A DNA stretch of 64,000 bases from Streptomyces sp. 1331.2 (GTDB lineage: Bacteria; Actinomycetota; Actinomycetes; Streptomycetales; Streptomycetaceae), in NCBI RefSeq assembly GCF_900199205.1, contig NZ_OBMJ01000001.1, positions 7,495,001-7,559,000 of the forward strand, read 5' to 3'. Positions 26,114 to 35,781 of the stretch are shown in pieces (positions within the stretch are counted from its first letter, which is position 1; each line of letters starts with the position of its first letter). The position numbers and the translations under genes were made by a program. The notes under the pieces were generated by a model. That model was not told the origin of the DNA. It saw only the letters and a list, made by a program, of their open reading frames with translations, and ran no database searches.

Positions 26114-26227
26114 GCGTCCATAGAAGCGCCCCGGCGCCTCCCGCCGGTGGTCCGACGTGCTTACGGATTCCGAACGCCGGCCTCGCCACCCGCGGCGAAG
26201 GCGCGGTCCGGTGGGAGGGTGGGCGAC

Positions 26228-27565
26228 GTGATCTCCCGCACCGTCCTGCCCTGCCTCCTCGCCCTCGCGGCCCTGGTCGCCGCCCTGGCGCTGACCGTTG
26301 CCCGGTGCGGCGCCCTCGCACTCACCGGCTGGTACCTCCTCGACGTCGGCCTGTTCGCCGTCGCGGTGCTGCTGCTGCGCAGGGTGCCCGGCCGCCAGGT
26401 CGTGCCGCTGGTCCTGGCCGGCGGCGTCGCAGTGGCCGCCGTCGGGCTGCTGGCGCCGCCGCGCAGCAGCGACGACGCCTACCGCTACGTCTGGGACGGC
26501 CGGGTCCAGGCGGCCGGGATCTCGCCGTACGCCCACACACCGGACGATCCGGCGCTGACCCGGTTGCGCGATCCGGGGCTCTTCCCGGTGGGGGACGGGT
26601 GCGCGGGCTGGGACGAGCGTCGCACGGTGGACGGGGACTGCACCCGGATCAACCGGCCGGCCGTGCACACCATCTACCCGCCGGTGGCGCAGGCGTGGTT
26701 CGTCGCGGTGCACCCGTTCGGCGGAGGGGTGCGCGGGGTGCAGGTCGGCGGGGCGGTGCTGGCGGTGGCCACCACCGGGCTCCTGCTCACAGTGGGGCGG
26801 GAGAAGTGGCGGGCCGCGCTGTGGGGGTGGTTCCCCGGGGTGACGGTGTGGGCGGTCAACGACGCGCACGTGGACACCCTCGGAGTCCTGCTCACGGTCG
26901 CCGGGCTCGGCTGCGCGGCGCGCGGGCGCGTGCTCCGCGGGGGGCTCCTGCTGGGCGGTGCGGTCGCGGCGAAGCTCCTGCCGGCCCTCGCCCTGCCCGG
27001 TGCGCTGTCGGGCCTGGCCGCCCGGCGTCCGACCCGCAACGACCTCCTGCTCGTCGTCTCCGTGCTCGGCACCTTCGCCCTGGCCTACCTCCCGTACGTG
27101 GTGGCCTCCGGCACCTCCGTCCTGGGCTACCTGCCGGGCTACCTGCGGGAGGAGGGCTACGAGCAGGGCCACATCGACCGGTTCGGACTGCTGCGACTGC
27201 TGCTGCCCGACCCCCTGCTGGTGTGGGCGGCGGCCGCGGTCCTCGCCGTGGTGGTCGTTCGGGTCCTGCGCAGGGGCGACCCGCAGCGGCCGTGGTCCGG
27301 GGCGCTCCTGGTGACGGGCACCGCGCTGCTGCTCCTCGCGCCCTCCTACCCGTGGTACGGGCTCCTGGTGGTCGCCCTGGTCGCACTCGACGGCCGCTGG
27401 GAGTGGCTGGCCGTACCGTGCGCCGGGCAGGCGCTCTACCTGACGGGAGGCCAGACGGCACAGCAGCTGTCCTACGGAGCTGCGCTGTGCGTCGTCCTCC
27501 TGGTCCCGCTGTTGCGGCACCGCCGTACGGCACGGACGGCGGTGGCGGTGGGCGCCGGGAAGTGA
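26228..27565 (+). CDS. GT87-like polyprenol-linked mannosyltransferase
   Basis: A 445-residue membrane protein with about ten hydrophobic helices. After the second helix comes the acidic loop SSDDAYRYVWDGRVQAAGISPYAHTPDDP, then IYPPVAQAWF and AVNDAHVDTLGVLL, the typical layout of DUF2029/GT87 enzymes, which transfer sugars from polyprenyl phosphate donors on the outer side of the membrane. A loop with two cysteines (GDGCAGWDERRTVDGDC) may form a disulfide. GTG 26228 follows GGGAGG; an in-frame GTG at 26219 is an alternative. It is divergent from the molybdopterin gene and convergent with the methyltransferase. Confidence 0.85.
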   Translation: MISRTVLPCLLALAALVAALALTVARCGALALTGWYLLDVGLFAVAVLLLRRVPGRQVVPLVLAGGVAVAAVGLLAPPRSSDDAYRYVWDGRVQAAGISPYAHTPDDPALTRLRDPGLFPVGDGCAGWDERRTVDGDCTRINRPAVHTIYPPVAQAWFVAVHPFGGGVRGVQVGGAVLAVATTGLLLTVGREKWRAALWGWFPGVTVWAVNDAHVDTLGVLLTVAGLGCAARGRVLRGGLLLGGAVAAKLLPALALPGALSGLAARRPTRNDLLLVVSVLGTFALAYLPYVVASGTSVLGYLPGYLREEGYEQGHIDRFGLLRLLLPDPLLVWAAAAVLAVVVVRVLRRGDPQRPWSGALLVTGTALLLLAPSYPWYGLLVVALVALDGRWEWLAVPCAGQALYLTGGQTAQQLSYGAALCVVLLVPLLRHRRTARTAVAVGAGK

Positions 27566-27624
27566 CGGAATCCTGACGAACCGGCGCCGAGGACCCAACG
27601 GGTCGGACACGCCCCCGGGCCGTT

Positions 27625-27656
27625 CCTCAGCGGGGACGGGCCTCAGCGGGGACGGG
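27625..27656. repeat. 16-bp direct repeat across a stop codon
   Basis: CCTCAGCGGGGACGGG occurs twice back to back (27625-27640, 27641-27656). The second copy contains the methyltransferase stop codon, so a short duplication happened at the gene end. Confidence 0.8.
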
Positions 27657-28311
27657 CCGTCTTCCGGAAGGCGAGGAAGTGGCGGCCGTGGGAGGACCAG
27701 CGCTCGGTCTCCACGAGGCCGGCCCGGTCGGCGCGCCGGGCGGTGGCCGTCACGCCGCAGCGGGCCCAGGCGAAGGGCGGCCCGACCCGCCCGCCGGGCC
27801 CCTCGACCCGGACGGTGAGCCGTTCGTCGATCCCTCCCGGCTCGACCTCGACCAGCAACACGCCACCCGGCGCGAGCACTTCGGCGCTCCGTGCGAGCAG
27901 CAGCCCCGGGTCGCCGCCGATGCCGAGGTTTCCGTCGGCGAGCAGCGCGCCGCCCCAGCGCCCTTCCGCGGGCAGCCGGTCGAACACCGAGCGGTGCAAC
28001 GCGGGCCCGCCGAGCCTCCTGGTGCGGGCCACCGCCGCGCCGGTGACGTCGACGCCCAGGGCCGGCACGCCCAGGGCGAGCAGGGCCGCGACGAGGCGGC
28101 CGGGGCCGCAGCCGAGGTCCACCACCGGCGCGGCCAGCCGGGTGCAGCGCAGCAGCAGCCCGTGGTCGGCCCCCGCGGCGGGTGCGCACCAGCGTTCGAC
28201 GTCCAGTGGGATCCGGCGGCCGTCCTCGCCCCGCAGCCACAGCGGGCCGCGCCCGGCGCGGACGGCTTCGGCGAACGGGTCGTCCACCCACGCCTCGGTC
28301 GTGACGGTCAC
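27643..28311 (-). CDS. Class I SAM-dependent methyltransferase
   Basis: A 222-residue soluble methyltransferase with SAM motif I VVDLGCGPGRLVAALLALG near residue 65, the following acidic residue in GVDVTGAAVARTRR, and GGVLLVEVEPGG. The C-terminal half ends VETERWSSHGRHFLAF. The N-terminal segment GPLWLRGEDGRRIPLDVERW is characteristic of homologues placed beside GT2-DUF2064 genes. GTG 28311 overlaps the TGA of that upstream gene (GTGA), so the two are coupled. Substrate unknown, probably a glycosylated or lipid-linked product of its neighbours. Confidence 0.87.
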   Translation of the reverse strand: MTVTTEAWVDDPFAEAVRAGRGPLWLRGEDGRRIPLDVERWCAPAAGADHGLLLRCTRLAAPVVDLGCGPGRLVAALLALGVPALGVDVTGAAVARTRRLGGPALHRSVFDRLPAEGRWGGALLADGNLGIGGDPGLLLARSAEVLAPGGVLLVEVEPGGIDERLTVRVEGPGGRVGPPFAWARCGVTATARRADRAGLVETERWSSHGRHFLAFRKTARPR

Positions 28312-29648
28312 TGCGACACCTCCCGGGCGCTGTCGATCGACCGGAGGCAGGTGGCGAACCTGCTGTCCGGAGCCTCGGCGGCGACATGACGCGCGTCCCG
28401 GATGGTGTCCACGTCGGTGACCACCGGGAGGTGCCTGACCGTCAGGTCCTCCGCCGCCAGCCGGTCGAGCAGGGCGCGTCCGGTCTCCGGTGTGGACATC
28501 GGTACGCCCAGGAGCAGCCGTGCGGCCAGTCGTTCGGTCGGCCTGGCCAGCCCGAGCGCCCAGAACCCGCCGTCGCCGGCCGGGCCGTACCAGGCGTCGA
28601 CGCCGGTGCGCCGCGCGGGGGAGAGGGCCTCGGCGAGGAGGGCGGCGTCCAGCTGCGGGGTGTCCATGCCGACCAGCAGGGCGGGCGCCTGCGGAGCGGT
28701 CCGGGCGGCGTGCGCGAAGGCGGCGGCGAGCCGGGCGTCCAGCCCGCCGTCCGACTGCGGCACGACCTGCCAGCCGGGCGGCAGCCAGTCGCCGACGGCA
28801 CCGTCCAGGACGAGCAGCCGCCGTCCGGCCGGCATCCGGGTCAGGGCGGCGAGCGTGTCGGTGAGAGCGGCCTCGGCCAGTGCCGCCGCCTGCTCGGGCG
28901 TGCAGGGCGGGGTGAGGCGGGTCTTGACCCGGCCCGGGACGGGCGACTTGGCGATCACCAGCAGGGTCGGCGGCGGTGCGGCCAGGACGGCCCGCATGTC
29001 GCGGACGGCCTGCCGGGTGCCGCGCACGGTGCCGGTGACCTTGGAGCGGCCCGTGCGCGGCAGGTAGTCGACGGGCGTCTCGGCGATCCGCATCCCGGCC
29101 GCCGCTGCGGCCAGCACCGTTTCGAGGGGGTAGCCGGACCGGCGGTCGCCCACACCCAGCGCCAGCAGCCGGTCGCGGTGGGCGGCCCGCATCGGGCCGA
29201 GGTCGTGCAGTGGCGCCCCCGTCCTCGCGCGCAGCCGGTGGGCCAGGGCCGCGTTGGCCAGGCGGGCGTGCAGCGGCCACGCCCCGGCGGTCGCGGGGCG
29301 GCGCCGGCCGAGCACCAGGTCCGCCGAGCCGGCGAGGACCGGAGTGGCGACCCGCGGCAGCTGGGCGGGGTCCAGCGAGCCGTCGCAGTCCATGAAGCAG
29401 ACCAGCTCGGCGGTCGCGGCGAGGAGACCGGCGTGGCACGCGGCGCCGAAGCCGCGCTGCGGCTCCTCGACGACCGTCGCGCCCAACGAGCGCGCCAGCT
29501 CGGCCGAGCCGTCACGGGAACCGTTGTCGACGACGATCGCCCGCCAGCCGGCGGGCACCCGCCCCAGCACCCAGGGCAGGGCCTCGGCCTCGTCGAGGCA
29601 CGGCAGGATCACGTCGGCGAAGGGCAAGGGGGGAGTGGGAGAGATCAC
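28308..29648 (-). CDS. Glycosyltransferase family 2 fused to a DUF2064 (TIGR04282-type) transferase
   Basis: The 446-residue protein has two enzymes in one chain. Residues 1-215 are a GT2 domain: ADVILPCLDEAEALPWVL, VVDNGSRDGS, the DxD-like CFMDCDGSLD, and DLGPMRAAHRDRLL. Residues 225-446 are a DUF2064/nucleotidyltransferase-like domain: LLVIAKSPVPGRVKTRLTPP and LLVGMDTPQLDAALL, GPAGDGGFWALGL, TDVDTIRDARH. TIGR04282 members are annotated as glycosyltransferases linked to radical SAM and arsenosugar loci, but no such partner is here. The GTG 29648 start has no clear ribosome site and could be leaderless; it is divergent from the response regulator. Confidence 0.88.
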   Translation of the reverse strand: MISPTPPLPFADVILPCLDEAEALPWVLGRVPAGWRAIVVDNGSRDGSAELARSLGATVVEEPQRGFGAACHAGLLAATAELVCFMDCDGSLDPAQLPRVATPVLAGSADLVLGRRRPATAGAWPLHARLANAALAHRLRARTGAPLHDLGPMRAAHRDRLLALGVGDRRSGYPLETVLAAAAAGMRIAETPVDYLPRTGRSKVTGTVRGTRQAVRDMRAVLAAPPPTLLVIAKSPVPGRVKTRLTPPCTPEQAAALAEAALTDTLAALTRMPAGRRLLVLDGAVGDWLPPGWQVVPQSDGGLDARLAAAFAHAARTAPQAPALLVGMDTPQLDAALLAEALSPARRTGVDAWYGPAGDGGFWALGLARPTERLAARLLLGVPMSTPETGRALLDRLAAEDLTVRHLPVVTDVDTIRDARHVAAEAPDSRFATCLRSIDSAREVSQ

Positions 29649-29843
29649 GTCAGCCACGCTAAGCGCGGGCGGGCCCGCGCGGCCGGACCGCGCCCTTACG
29701 AAACTCCTACGTCGGCCGTTCGGCCGGTCGGTGGGCGGCAGTCGGCTCGGTCGCGGTCCGCCGGGGCCGGCCGACCTTACGGAACACGAACGTCGACCCC
29801 GGCGTGGCTCCCGGCCGTGTCCGCGGCTCGTATCCTCGGCGAG

Positions 29844-30605
29844 GTGAACGACAGCCCCGCTTCCGCCGGACCACCGGACCCCGCCCGCATCCTGGTGGTC
29901 GACGACGACCCCACCGTGAGCGAGGTCGTCGCCGGCTACCTCACCCGGGCCGGGCACCGGGTCGACCGGGCCGGTGACGGCGCCCAGGGCCTCGCCCTGG
30001 CCCGCGCCCACCGCCCCGACCTCCTGGTGCTCGACCTCATGCTCCCCGGGATCGACGGTCTGGAGGTCCTGCGCAGGCTGCGGGCCTCCGAGGACGGCGC
30101 CGACCTCCCGGTGGTCCTGCTCACCGCCAAGGGCGACGAGGCGGACCGCATCCTCGGCCTGGAACTGGGCGCGGACGACTACGTCACCAAGCCCTTCAGC
30201 CCGCGGGAGCTCGTCCTGCGCGTCCAGTCCGTCCTGCGCCGCTCCCGCGCCGCAGCGCACACGGCGTCGTCCCCGTCCCCCGGACCGCTGGCATCCGGGG
30301 ACATCACGCTGGACCCGCAGGCCCGCCGGGCCCACCGGGCGGGGAGCGAACTGCTCCTCACCCTCCGGGAGTTCGACCTGCTCGCGTTCTTCCTCCGGCA
30401 TCCCCGGACGGTCTTCCCCCGCCAGGAACTGATGCAGCGGGTCTGGGGCTGGGACTTCGGCGACCTGTCCACCGTCACCGTCCACGTGCGCCGGCTGCGC
30501 GAGAAGATCGAGGACGACCCCGCCGCCCCGTCGCTGATCACCACGGTTTGGGGCGTCGGCTACCGCTACGACCCCGTGACGGACGAGAAGGACGGCCCCG
30601 CGTGA
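29844..30605 (+). CDS. OmpR/PhoB-type response regulator
   Basis: A 253-residue regulator. The receiver domain has ILVVDDDPTVSEV, the phospho-acceptor Asp in LLVLDLMLPGIDG, TAK and the YVTKPFSPREL lysine. The winged-helix domain has LTLREFDLLAFFLRHPRTVF and TVTVHVRRLREKIEDDP with VWGVGYRYD at the end. GTG 29844 is chosen as the family start. It overlaps the kinase gene (GTGA) and is divergent from the GT2-DUF2064/methyltransferase genes, so that glycosylation unit is a plausible target. Confidence 0.93.
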   Translation: MNDSPASAGPPDPARILVVDDDPTVSEVVAGYLTRAGHRVDRAGDGAQGLALARAHRPDLLVLDLMLPGIDGLEVLRRLRASEDGADLPVVLLTAKGDEADRILGLELGADDYVTKPFSPRELVLRVQSVLRRSRAAAHTASSPSPGPLASGDITLDPQARRAHRAGSELLLTLREFDLLAFFLRHPRTVFPRQELMQRVWGWDFGDLSTVTVHVRRLREKIEDDPAAPSLITTVWGVGYRYDPVTDEKDGPA

Positions 30606-31738
30606 AGGACCTGCTGCTGATCGCCCTGTTCGCCGGGCTCGGGGCCGCCGGGGCCGGCCTGCTCGGATGGGTCGCCGTACGGCTGCTGCGCCGGCGCTCG
30701 ATGGCGCTCTCGCTCTTCTGCGTCGCCGTCGTCACCGTCCTCGCCGTCACCTCCGGGACCTTCGCCGTCGCCCAGGCGATGTTCCTGTCCGGACACGACC
30801 TCGGCGTGGTGATCACCGTCCTCGGCATGGCGTCCGTGGTCTCGCTGCTCACGGCCGCCCTGCTCGGACGCCAGGTCGTGGCCGGCAGCCGCGCCCTGAC
30901 CGCCGCCGCCCGCACCGTCGGGAGCGACTCCGGCTTCACCGCACCGGAGCACCCGCTCGGGCTCGAACTGGCCCAGCTCAGCGAGGAACTCGCCGCCACC
31001 AGCGCCCGGCTCGCCGAGTCGCGCGGCCGGGCGCGGGCGCTGGACGCGTCACGGCGCGAGCTGATCGCCTGGATCTCCCACGACCTGCGCACCCCGCTCG
31101 CCGGGCTGCGCGCCATGGCCGAGGCCCTGGAGGACGGAGTGGCCGACGAGCCGGAGCACTACCTCGGACGGATCCGGGCCGAGGTGGAGCGGCTCACCGG
31201 GATGGTCGACGACCTCTTCGAGCTCTCCCGCATCCAGGCGGGAGCCCTGTCCCTCTCACTGTCCCGGGTGTCCGTCTACGACCTGGTCGACGACGCGCTG
31301 GCCGGCGCCCACCCGCTGGCCCGCCAGCGCGGCGTCCGCCTGGAGGGCCGTCAGGTCGCCGCGGAGCCGGTCGAGGTGGACAGCCGCGAGATCACCCGGG
31401 TGCTCGGCAACCTCCTCGTCAACGCGATCCGGTCGACGCCCGAGGACGGCGTCGTCGCGGTCTCGGCCCGTCGGGAGGTGGACGAGATCGTCCTCTCGGT
31501 CACCGACGGCTGCGGGGGGATCCCCGAACAGGACCTCTCCCGCGTGTTCGAGACCGGCTGGCGCGGCACCGCCGCCCGGACACCGCGGCGCGATCCCGGC
31601 GAGGGCGGGGACAGCGGAGCCGGGCTCGGGCTGGCCATCGTCCGCGGCATCGTCGAGGCCCACGCGGGCCGTGCCGAGGTGCGCAACGTCGCCGGAGGCT
31701 GCTGCTTCGAGATCGCGCTCCCGGCGGCGCGCGGCTAG
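30602..31738 (+). CDS. Membrane sensor histidine kinase
   Basis: A 378-residue kinase with N-terminal transmembrane helices (LLLIALFAGLGAAGAGLLG; LFCVAVVTVLAVTSGTFAVA; VVITVLGMASVVSLLTAALL), a HAMP-like linker, an H-box LIAWISHDLRTPLAGLRAMAE, an N-box NLLVNAIRSTP and G boxes DGCGGIPEQD and SGAGLGLAIVRGIVEAH. There is little extracellular domain, so it likely senses within the membrane. GTG 30602 overlaps the response-regulator stop codon, forming one operon. Confidence 0.93.
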   Translation: MKDLLLIALFAGLGAAGAGLLGWVAVRLLRRRSMALSLFCVAVVTVLAVTSGTFAVAQAMFLSGHDLGVVITVLGMASVVSLLTAALLGRQVVAGSRALTAAARTVGSDSGFTAPEHPLGLELAQLSEELAATSARLAESRGRARALDASRRELIAWISHDLRTPLAGLRAMAEALEDGVADEPEHYLGRIRAEVERLTGMVDDLFELSRIQAGALSLSLSRVSVYDLVDDALAGAHPLARQRGVRLEGRQVAAEPVEVDSREITRVLGNLLVNAIRSTPEDGVVAVSARREVDEIVLSVTDGCGGIPEQDLSRVFETGWRGTAARTPRRDPGEGGDSGAGLGLAIVRGIVEAHAGRAEVRNVAGGCCFEIALPAARG

Positions 31739-31764
31739 GGCCTGTCCGGCTCCGGGACCCCTGG

Positions 31765-32819
31765 TCAGGCCCGCAGCGGCGCGGCGGCGAACTCGGTCAT
31801 CCCGGCACGGAACGGCACCCGCGCCCGCCAGCCCAGCTCCTCGCGCAGCCGGGAGGAGTCGGCGGTGATGTGCCGGACGTCCCCGAGCCGGTACTGCCCC
31901 GTCACCACCGGGGCCGGCCCGCCGTAGGCGTCGGCCAGGGACCGGGCCATCTCGCCGACCGTGCGCACCTCCCCGCTGCCGACGTTGTACGCCCGGGCAC
32001 GGCCCGGTGTCCTGCGGCGGACGTCCTCCAGGGCGGCCAGGTTCGCCGCCGCGACGTCGTCGACGTGGACGAAGTCCCGGCGCTGGCCGCCGTCCTCGAA
32101 CACCCGGGGGCCTCGCCGCGGGCGAGCGCCGAACGGAACAGGGAGGCCACCCCGGCGTACGGGGTGTCGCGCGGCATGCCCGGGCCGTAGACGTTGTGGT
32201 AGCGCAGCGCCAGGACGGACCCGCCGCACGCGCGGGCCCAGGCGGCGGCCAGGTGCTCCTGGGCGAGCTTGGTCGCGGCGTACACGTTCCGGGGATCGCC
32301 GGGCGCGTCCTCCGCCACCAGGCCCGGCCGGAGCGGAGCCCCGCACACCGGGCAGGGCGGTTCGAACCGGCCGGCGTCGAGGTCGGCCGGGCGCCGTGGA
32401 CCGGGCGCCACGCCCCCGTGCTCCGGACATGCGTACCGTCCCTCGCCGTAGACCACCATCGATCCGGCCAGGACCAGGTTCCGCACCCCCGCGCGGGTCA
32501 TCGCGGACAGGAGCACCGCCGTGCCGAGATCGTTGCAGCCGACGTACGCGGGCGCGTCGTCGAGGTCGAGACCGAGTCCGACCATCGCCGCCTGGTGGCA
32601 GACCGCGTCCACCCCGGCCAGGGCGTGTTCCACCGTCTGCGCGTCCCGGACGTCACCGTGCCGGAACTCGACACCGACCGGCAGGTCAGGGGCCGCTCCC
32701 GACGGGTGGACCGCGGGCAGCAGGGCGTCCAGTACCCGGACCTCGTGTCCCGCCGCGACCAGAGCACGCACGACGGCCGAACCGATGAACCCGGCGCCGC
32801 CGGTGACCAGAATCCTCAT
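31765..32819 (-). pseudogene. NAD-dependent sugar epimerase/dehydratase with a one-base frameshift
   Basis: An extended SDR enzyme of about 351 residues if restored. From ATG 32819 it reads MRILVTGGAGFIGSAVVRAL (NAD site), VCHQAAMVGLG, a Cys-rich insert (YACPEHGG...PPCPVCGAPL) found in rhamnose 4-epimerase-like actinobacterial homologues, and the active-site NVYAATKLAQEHL (YxxxK). The frame breaks after SALARGEAP; the rest (VFEDGGQRRDFVHVDDVAAAN, then AYNVGSGE to the stop at 31765) is in the neighbouring frame. The break is at a run of five G on the plus strand (32106-32110); six would restore the frame. The catalytic Tyr-Lys lies before the break. Real inactivation or sequencing error is unresolved. 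Confidence 0.9.
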
Positions 32820-33073
32820 GGCCGGGACGCTACCGGCGAAGCCGTCCCGTGGACCGCCGCGACGAAGGGTGTCAGCAATCCGTAAGGCGAACCCGGGCCC
32901 GGCGCAGCGCCCGCCCCATGTGGCCGGTTTGTGGCTGGCCCGCACCGCCGGGGTGGGGTTGGCTCGCGTACTGGCCGGCCTCGCAGGAGGGGCCGGGCAA
33001 GCTGCTCGGCGACGGCATCCAGTGCACCGCCGCGCATGAGAACCCTGATGCATCGACCCGGGAGGACCCCTTC

Positions 33074-33442
33074 GTGCTGTCCCGTCACAAGACCTTGCGA
33101 TCAGGCGTCGTCGCCCTCGGCGTCGGCGCCGTCCTCGTGCTGTCCTCGTCCGTGCCCGCCTCCGCCGCCAACGAGGGCGACCACTGGATCAGGACGGCGA
33201 ACTGCACCGCCGACCAGGAGATCCAGGTGCACTTCGTCAACGGTGGCTGGCACGACGAACAGGAGCTCAACCCCACGGTCGCTCCCCCCGGTTGTGAGTT
33301 CGTCCTGACGGACCACGGCAAGCGGATCTCCGACACCTGGGGCGCCGGCTCCGGCTGGTGGTACGACGGCCCGGAGCACTACATCTGCGCCACCGTCTAC
33401 GACTACGGCGCCCAGTCCGCCGTCTCCGGCGTCTGCAACTGA
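33074..33442 (+). CDS. Small secreted Trp-rich protein of unknown function
   Basis: A 122-residue product. The first 30 residues form a signal peptide (RSGVVALGVGAVLVLSSSVP followed by ASA), leaving about 91 mature residues with five tryptophans and four cysteines (TANCTAD, PPGCEF, YICATVY, SGVCN), able to form two disulfides. GTG 33074 has GGAGGA eight bases upstream. It looks like a small beta-rich extracellular protein, but I recognise no family. It stands alone between the epimerase and the sugar importer. Confidence 0.8.
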   Translation: MLSRHKTLRSGVVALGVGAVLVLSSSVPASAANEGDHWIRTANCTADQEIQVHFVNGGWHDEQELNPTVAPPGCEFVLTDHGKRISDTWGAGSGWWYDGPEHYICATVYDYGAQSAVSGVCN

Positions 33443-33574
33443 GCCGAGCGGCCGCGCACCCCGGGTTGGGCCGTTCGGCTGACGGGGGGCGCGGCACGCC
33501 GGCGACCGGAGACGGCAGCGGGCCGCACCCCCTAGGGTCGGCGGGGCCGGTCAGCCCCCCACCACGGGAGAACG

Positions 33575-34852
33575 ATGCCCAGGGTCGCCAGAATTCGCTC
33601 GCGGTGGGCGAGCGCCGTCGCCGGGCTGGCCGTGATCGCCTCCGCCCTGGTGGGCTGCGGAGGCGGCGGGCAGGGCGGGGCGGTGACGTTGAACTGGTAC
33701 AACTTCCCCGACGACTCCGGGGCCCTCCAGCAGGCCGCCGACCGCTGCGGGCAGCAGTCCGGCGGGCGCTACACCATCCACTACAACAAGCTCCCCCGCG
33801 GCGCGGACGGCCAACGCCAGCAACTGGTGCGCCGGATGGCCGCGCACGACGCCGACGTGGACATCCTGGGCCTGGACGTCACCTGGCCCGCCGAGTTCGC
33901 CGAGGCCGGCTGGATCCGCGAGTGGACCGGCGCGATGCGCGAGCAGGGCACCGCCGACACCCTCGACGCGGCGGTGCGCACCGCCACCTGGCGGGGCCGG
34001 CTGTACGCCGTGCCGTACAACTCCAACACCCAACTGCTCTGGTACCGCGACGACCTGGTGCCGACCCCGCCCGCCACCTGGGCCGAGATGCTGGCCAAGG
34101 CGCAGGAGCTGGCCCGCGAGGGCAAGCCGCACCTGGTGGAGATCCAGGGGGCCCAGTACGAGGGACTGACGGTCTGGTTCAACACCCTGGTCGCCAGCGC
34201 CGGAGGCTCGATCCTCACCCCCGACGCGCAGGCGCCCGCGCTCGGGGCGCCGGCCGTCGCGGCCGCCACGGTGATGCACGACCTGGCCACCTCGGTGGCC
34301 GCCGACCCCTCGCTGCCGAACCAGATGGAGGACCAGAACCGGCTCGCCATGGAGTCCGGCAGCGCCGCCTTCGAACTCAACTACCCCTTCGTCTACCCCT
34401 CGATGAAGGCCAACCAGCCGACGCTCTTCCCGCACTTCCGCTGGGCGCCCTACCCCGCGGTGACCCCCGGCCGCCCCGCCGGCGTCACCATCGGCGGCAT
34501 CGACCTCGCGGTGGGCGCCTACAGCCGGCACCCCGACCTCGCCTTCGAGGCCACCCTCTGCCTGCGCGACCGCGACAACCAGCTCACCAACGCGCTCAAG
34601 GGCGGACTCCCGCCGTCCCTGCGCAGCCTCTACCAGGCGGCCGAACTCACCAGCAGCTACCCGTTCGCCGCCGACGTCCTCGCCGCCCTCGACTCCGCGA
34701 GCATCCGGCCGCAGACCCCGGCCTACCAGAACGTCTCCATCGCCATCTCGCACACCCTCTCCCCGCCCGCGGCCATCCGCCCGGAGCAGGACGTGGCCGA
34801 CCTCCGCGGGCAGATCCAGGACGCCCTCGGCTCGAAGGGGCTGATCCCGTGA
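33575..34852 (+). CDS. ABC importer sugar-binding lipoprotein
   Basis: A 425-residue extracytoplasmic solute-binding protein. The signal ends in lipobox LVGC at about residues 26-29. Typical features are [56 protein letters not shown] and [11 protein letters not shown], close to trehalose/maltose-type binding proteins of the family 1 carbohydrate ABC systems (LpqY-like). It delivers a sugar, probably an alpha-glucoside such as trehalose, to the two permeases encoded next; the stop overlaps the first permease start (GTGA). The specific sugar is inferred by similarity only. Confidence 0.9.
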   Translation: MPRVARIRSRWASAVAGLAVIASALVGCGGGGQGGAVTLNWYNFPDDSGALQQAADRCGQQSGGRYTIHYNKLPRGADGQRQQLVRRMAAHDADVDILGLDVTWPAEFAEAGWIREWTGAMREQGTADTLDAAVRTATWRGRLYAVPYNSNTQLLWYRDDLVPTPPATWAEMLAKAQELAREGKPHLVEIQGAQYEGLTVWFNTLVASAGGSILTPDAQAPALGAPAVAAATVMHDLATSVAADPSLPNQMEDQNRLAMESGSAAFELNYPFVYPSMKANQPTLFPHFRWAPYPAVTPGRPAGVTIGGIDLAVGAYSRHPDLAFEATLCLRDRDNQLTNALKGGLPPSLRSLYQAAELTSSYPFAADVLAALDSASIRPQTPAYQNVSIAISHTLSPPAAIRPEQDVADLRGQIQDALGSKGLIP

Positions 34853-35781
34853 CACCGACCACCGGAGCCCGCGGCACGACCGTACGGCGGCCCGCCGGGC
34901 CCTCGCGCGGCGCCCGCCAGGAGCGCCGACTGGGCCTGCTGCTGTGCGCCCCCGCGGTGATCGTGATGGTCGCCGTCACCGCCTATCCGATCGGCTACGC
35001 GGTCTACCTGTCGCTGCAGCGCTACGACCTGCGCTTCCCCGAGCAGGCGCACTGGGTCGGGCTCGCCAACTACGGCGCGGTGCTGACCTCGACCTACTGG
35101 TGGCAGGCGCTCGGCGTCACCGTGCTGATCACCGCGGTGTCGGTGGCCGTCGAGCTGGTGCTCGGGCTGGCGCTCGCCCTGGTGATGCACCGCGCCGTCT
35201 TCGGCCGCGGCACCGTCCGCACCGCCGTCCTGGTGCCGTACGGGATCGTGACCGTCGTCGCCGCCTACTCCTGGCAGTACGCCTGGACACCGGGCACCGG
35301 CTACCTGGCCGCCCTGCTGCCGGCGGGCAGCGCCCCGCTGACCGAACAGTGGCCCGCCATCGGCCTGATCATCCTCGCCGAGGTCTGGAAGACCACCCCG
35401 TTCATGGCCCTGCTGCTGCTCGCGGGCCTGGCCCTGGTGCCCGAGGAGACGGTCCGGGCGGCCATGGTCGACGGGGCCACCTTCGGCCAGCGGCTGCGCC
35501 TGGTGATCCTGCCGCTGATGAAACCGGCCATCCTGGTCGCCCTGCTCTTCCGAACCCTGGACGCCTTCCGGATCTTCGACAACATCTACGTGCTGACCGG
35601 CGGCTCCAACGGCACCGGCTCCGTCTCGATCCTCGGCTACGACAACCTGTTCACCGCGCTCAACCTGGGCATCGGCTCGGCGATCTCGGTCCTGATCTTC
35701 GTCTGCGTGGCGCTCATCGCGGTGCTCTTCGTCAAGCTGTTCGGCGCGGCGGCGCCGGGCGCCGAACCGGAGGGCCGATGA
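34849..35781 (+). CDS. Sugar ABC transporter permease 1 (MalF-like)
   Basis: A 310-residue membrane protein with about six helices. It starts with a basic N-terminus followed by [20 protein letters not shown], and contains the EAA loop [25 protein letters not shown] that contacts the ATPase, then [21 protein letters not shown], typical of MalF-like carbohydrate permeases. GTG 34849 overlaps the upstream stop, and its own stop overlaps the next start. Confidence 0.93.
   Translation: MTPTTGARGTTVRRPAGPSRGARQERRLGLLLCAPAVIVMVAVTAYPIGYAVYLSLQRYDLRFPEQAHWVGLANYGAVLTSTYWWQALGVTVLITAVSVAVELVLGLALALVMHRAVFGRGTVRTAVLVPYGIVTVVAAYSWQYAWTPGTGYLAALLPAGSAPLTEQWPAIGLIILAEVWKTTPFMALLLLAGLALVPEETVRAAMVDGATFGQRLRLVILPLMKPAILVALLFRTLDAFRIFDNIYVLTGGSNGTGSVSILGYDNLFTALNLGIGSAISVLIFVCVALIAVLFVKLFGAAAPGAEPEGR

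Noticed and set aside
26114-28387. Long minus-strand open frame continuing upstream of the molybdopterin gene
   Set aside because: It runs antisense through the GT87 gene and the methyltransferase region. Its protein is Arg/Pro/Gly-rich and lacks domain structure, a typical shadow in very GC-rich DNA.
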